Below are positions 39,555 through 41,890 of a stretch of 41,890 nt of DNA, one piece after another (positions within the stretch are counted from its first letter, which is position 1; every line of letters starts with the position of its first letter). The notes below the pieces were generated by a model, which did not search any database, was not told the DNA's origin, and saw only the letters and a list, made by a program, of their open reading frames with translations. A program made the position numbers and the translations under genes. This stretch comes from Candidatus Bathyarchaeota archaeon (lineage in GTDB: Archaea > Thermoproteota > Bathyarchaeia > Bathyarchaeales > Bathycorpusculaceae), in contig JADGNF010000008.1 of NCBI GenBank assembly GCA_017883615.1, positions 1-41,890 of the forward strand, given 5' to 3'.

Positions 39555-39836
39555 ATGCCCGCAGTAGAAGTCGGCAGAATTTGCATGAAAACCGCAGGAC
39601 GCGAAAACGGCAAAAAATGCGTCATAGTAGACGTCATGGACAAAAGCTTCGTCTTGATAACTGGACCTAAGGCAGTCACTGGTGTGAAACGGAAAAGAGT
39701 CAACCTCAGTCACATCATGCCCCTCCAAGACAAGGTTGATCTTAAACGGGGTGCGTCTGACGAAGAAGTCACTCAAATGTTGACAGCCGAATGTAAGATT
39801 GACGGGATGAAACAGACAGCAAAACCTGCCGCATAG
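39555..39836 (+). CDS. rpl14e: Ribosomal protein L14e
   Basis: This 93-residue large-subunit protein is specific to archaea and eukaryotes. MPAVEVGRICMKTAGRENGKKCVIV matches the KOW-like start of the family, and GPKAVTGVKRKRVNLSHI is its typical second half. The frame runs back to 39495, but the family N-terminus and the AAGGAG site support ATG 39555. Adjacency to cbf5 is a conserved archaeal gene order. Confidence 0.93.
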   Translation: MPAVEVGRICMKTAGRENGKKCVIVDVMDKSFVLITGPKAVTGVKRKRVNLSHIMPLQDKVDLKRGASDEEVTQMLTAECKIDGMKQTAKPAA

Positions 39837-39898
39837 TAAAGTAGACTCTTATACTTCCCCGATATACTTTTTCTACGTTTAAGGAGTAACAGTTACTT

Positions 39899-40924
39899 AT
39901 GCCCAGAACCGTCCCCCCATGGGAAACCAAACGTGAAGTACACGTCAAAAACGAGGATCACACCGACCCAAAATACGGTCACAAACCTCTTGAGCGACCA
40001 TGGGAACAATACATTCGCTACGGACTAATTAACCTGGACAAGCCGGCAGGACCAACTAGTCACGAAGTTGCTGCTTGGGCAAAAAGAATCCTGAAAGTAA
40101 ACGCCATAGGACACGGCGGCACCCTTGACCCCAAGGTAACCGGTGTTTTGCCAATCACGCTGGAAGATGCAACCAAAGTTGTTCAAGCTCTGCTCTACAG
40201 CGGCAAAGAATACATTTGCGTCATGAAACTTCACGGAAATGCAGAGGAAAGCCGCGTCCGTCAAGTTCTCAAAGAATTCGAAGATGAAATTTACCAGCGT
40301 CCTCCACTGCGTTCCTCGGTTAAACGGCAGATACGTACAAGACGTATTTACTATAACGAGTTTTTGGAGATGAGCGGTAGAAACGTGCTTTTTCGCGTTG
40401 CGTGCGAAGCTGGTACCTATATCCGCAAACTGTGTTACGACGTTGGCGAAATCGTTGGCGTAGGCGCTCACATGCAAGAACTCAGAAGAACACGTTCGGG
40501 ACCTTTCAGCGAACAAAGTCCCTCACTCGTTACCCTACACGACGTAGCTTACCAGTTCGGGGAATGGGAATCAAAGAAAGACCCTGCGATTCTACGTAAG
40601 TTCATCTTGCCTATGGAAAGCGCGCTGGAATTAATACCGAAAATCGTCGTTCGAGATTCAGCCGTAGATGCCGTCTGTCACGGAGCAAACCTCACTGCGC
40701 CAGGAGTTCTTTCGGTGGAAAGCGGGATAGTCAAAAACTCTTTGGTCGTCATCTCCTCGTTGAAGGGAGAAGCCGTGGCGCTTGCAAAAGCGGACATGGG
40801 CACGATCGAAATTTTCAACAGTAATCATGGCACAGTAGCTACGCTGGAACGCGTCCTCATGGAAAGAGGCACCTACGCGAAAACATGGAAAACTGGCAGT
40901 GGCAAAAAAAATGTCCAAGCCTGA
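39899..40924 (+). CDS. cbf5: rRNA pseudouridine synthase Cbf5 (H/ACA RNP)
   Basis: This 341-residue archaeal dyskerin homologue is the catalytic subunit of H/ACA ribonucleoproteins and also acts on tRNA. The TruB-type catalytic core includes GLINLDKPAGPTSHEVAAW and the catalytic aspartate in GHGGTLDPKVTGVL. The later motifs RPPLRSSVKR and CEAGTYIRKLCYDVG follow, and the C-terminal PUA domain spans residues ~250-325 (PKIVVRDSAVDAVCHGANL). An AAGGAG site precedes ATG 39899. It lies 62 bp after L14e and overlaps the methyltransferase gene downstream. Confidence 0.95.
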   Translation: MPRTVPPWETKREVHVKNEDHTDPKYGHKPLERPWEQYIRYGLINLDKPAGPTSHEVAAWAKRILKVNAIGHGGTLDPKVTGVLPITLEDATKVVQALLYSGKEYICVMKLHGNAEESRVRQVLKEFEDEIYQRPPLRSSVKRQIRTRRIYYNEFLEMSGRNVLFRVACEAGTYIRKLCYDVGEIVGVGAHMQELRRTRSGPFSEQSPSLVTLHDVAYQFGEWESKKDPAILRKFILPMESALELIPKIVVRDSAVDAVCHGANLTAPGVLSVESGIVKNSLVVISSLKGEAVALAKADMGTIEIFNSNHGTVATLERVLMERGTYAKTWKTGSGKKNVQA

Positions 40925-41525
40925 CCGCAGTGATCACTACTACTCCGAAAAGCCAAAGAGCGAACCCAAATTCGGGCTCGTTAGTACCTGCCTTTGCGGG
41001 AAACCCTTCGAGTTTACGACAGCTTCAAGTGTTTTTAGCATAAAACGCATTGATTTGGGAACGCGGATTCTCATCGAAAACATGGTTCTGCCTCCCATAG
41101 GTTGCGTGCTGGATGTTGGATGCGGCTACGGCGCCGTAGGGATTGCAGCAGCGAAATTCAACCCCAAACTGCACGTAGTTCTCACCGATGTGAACCGCCG
41201 CGCCGTCCTGTTGGCAAGGAAAAACGCCGAGAAAAACCGAGTCTTTAACGTTGAAGTCAAATCGGGCAATCTGTACGCATCCGTCAGGGAGTTCTGCTTC
41301 AATGCTGTCTTGTCTAACCCGCCAGTGAGTGCTGGAATGGAAACAGTAGAAGCTATCATCCGCGGCGCCCCAGAAGTCATGGTGCAGAAAGGCCGGTTCC
41401 AGATGGTTGTTCGTTCAAAAATCGGCAAAAAAACCCTTCCCAAAACCTTAACTGAAGCGTTCGGGAACTTTGAGGTTTTGGCGATTGAAAGCGGTTACCG
41501 TGTGCTCACGGCAGAGAAGCAATAA
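40911..41525 (+). CDS. Class I SAM-dependent methyltransferase, RsmC/MTS-like
   Basis: About 204 residues with a Rossmann methyltransferase core. The SAM-binding loop is VLDVGCGYGAVGIAAA, the acidic residue at the end of strand 2 lies in VVLTDVNRRAV, and the catalytic NPPVSAG motif (N-P-P-Y type) marks an MTS-like amino-group methyltransferase of the RsmC/RlmG kind. An N-terminal part of about 55 residues with two Cys precedes it. Both GTG 40899 and ATG 40911 are possible starts; I chose the ATG because neither has a clear ribosome site. It overlaps cbf5 by 14 bp, which suggests an RNA substrate. Confidence 0.85.
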   Translation: MSKPDRSDHYYSEKPKSEPKFGLVSTCLCGKPFEFTTASSVFSIKRIDLGTRILIENMVLPPIGCVLDVGCGYGAVGIAAAKFNPKLHVVLTDVNRRAVLLARKNAEKNRVFNVEVKSGNLYASVREFCFNAVLSNPPVSAGMETVEAIIRGAPEVMVQKGRFQMVVRSKIGKKTLPKTLTEAFGNFEVLAIESGYRVLTAEKQ

Positions 41526-41533
41526 TCAGATTT

Positions 41534-41890
41534 CTATTTTTCTGAAAGTTCAGCCACCAACTTAGAAATCTGCTCAACAATGTACTCATTTAGCTGTTTG
41601 CCTTTCTTTTTGCTTGCCAATGTGGGGTCGCCGTTTACGCCGTTTGTGAAATAATTTTCCGGGTTTGCGACAACTTCGAATCTGGGGGTGTTGAGCGAAC
41701 CAGCCTCGCCTTTCCCTTTAATCAAATCAGGTCGTATTGCCATGACACGGCTGGTTTCGATGGCTCCTGCATGCCCGTCTTCTTTGGGGAAATCCAGTTT
41801 TTCTTTGAGTTCGTCGGCGAAGTCATAGTCTGAGAGAACCATGATTCGCGTTTTCCTATTGCTACTCGTCTCTTTTTGCACTATTTCCTG
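41534..41890 (-). CDS. Creatininase-family hydrolase, C-terminal part (cut by window edge)
   Basis: The frame is open to the right edge of the window, so about 119 C-terminal residues are seen. LSDYDFADELKEKL and DGHAGAIETSRVMAIRPDLI are the terminal signature of the creatininase/MftE family, metal-dependent amidohydrolases; the His and Glu in GHAGAIETS are likely metal or catalytic residues. The metal-binding N-terminal half lies outside the window. It converges with the methyltransferase gene (8 bp apart). The GTG at 41881 is not the true start. Confidence 0.85.
   Translation of the reverse strand, partial: QEIVQKETSSNRKTRIMVLSDYDFADELKEKLDFPKEDGHAGAIETSRVMAIRPDLIKGKGEAGSLNTPRFEVVANPENYFTNGVNGDPTLASKKKGKQLNEYIVEQISKLVAELSEK

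Overview
The window is archaeal chromosome. It carries Cbf5, ribosomal protein L14e, an EF-2 family GTPase, archaeal-type PEP carboxylase, formate-dependent PurP proteins, an OGG1-type glycosylase, a COG2112-type kinase and several Lrp/AsnC proteins. Starts are preceded by A/T-rich TATA boxes, often with very short leaders. A tRNA-Pro gene interrupted in the D-loop and the L14e-Cbf5 gene order fit the TACK group. A bathyarchaeal lineage is my best guess from overall gene content, but no marker here proves it.

Layout. 0-2.4 kb: the 3' part of an unknown helical protein, an intron-containing tRNA-Pro(GGG), and a DUF1614 membrane protein. 2.4-11.1 kb: an ion-uptake region with two tandem ammonium transporters and KdpABC. 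No PII or KdpDE is present; three stand-alone Lrp/AsnC ligand-binding (RAM) domains without a DNA-binding domain sit in those places. 11.1-14.1 kb: a sparse region with a 32-residue membrane microprotein, then an APC permease coupled to an upstream 42-codon ORF.

14.3-23.0 kb: an Lrp regulator diverges from a tightly packed seven-gene operon. The operon encodes a CARDB-repeat surface protein, a CcdA-like thiol transporter, a NapH/NosR-like membrane iron-sulfur protein, a single-subunit HgdB/BcrBC-like protein with a double-cubane-type cysteine pattern, two different BcrA/BcrD-type ATPase activators, and an Alvin-type 2[4Fe-4S] ferredoxin. The last four genes parallel an ATP-dependent benzoyl-CoA reductase operon with one catalytic gene. 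The first three add a membrane redox and surface module. This is the best candidate for an undescribed system.

23.2-24.5 kb and 37.2-37.6 kb hold related, inversely oriented mosaic repeats (modules X-Y-Z-W in the same order) with hairpins and recurring GGGGTAGGTC-like motifs. Each array lies near a gene for a winged-helix protein with two membrane spans; the copy at 38.2 kb is frameshifted. Between the arrays lie an M20 peptidase, an old-yellow-enzyme oxidoreductase, a purine cluster (class II-like PurE, PEP carboxylase, PurC, two PurP paralogues), a kinase, an EF-2 family protein lacking the diphthamide histidine, and the glycosylase. The last 2.4 kb has L14e, Cbf5, a class I methyltransferase and the 3' part of a creatininase-family gene.
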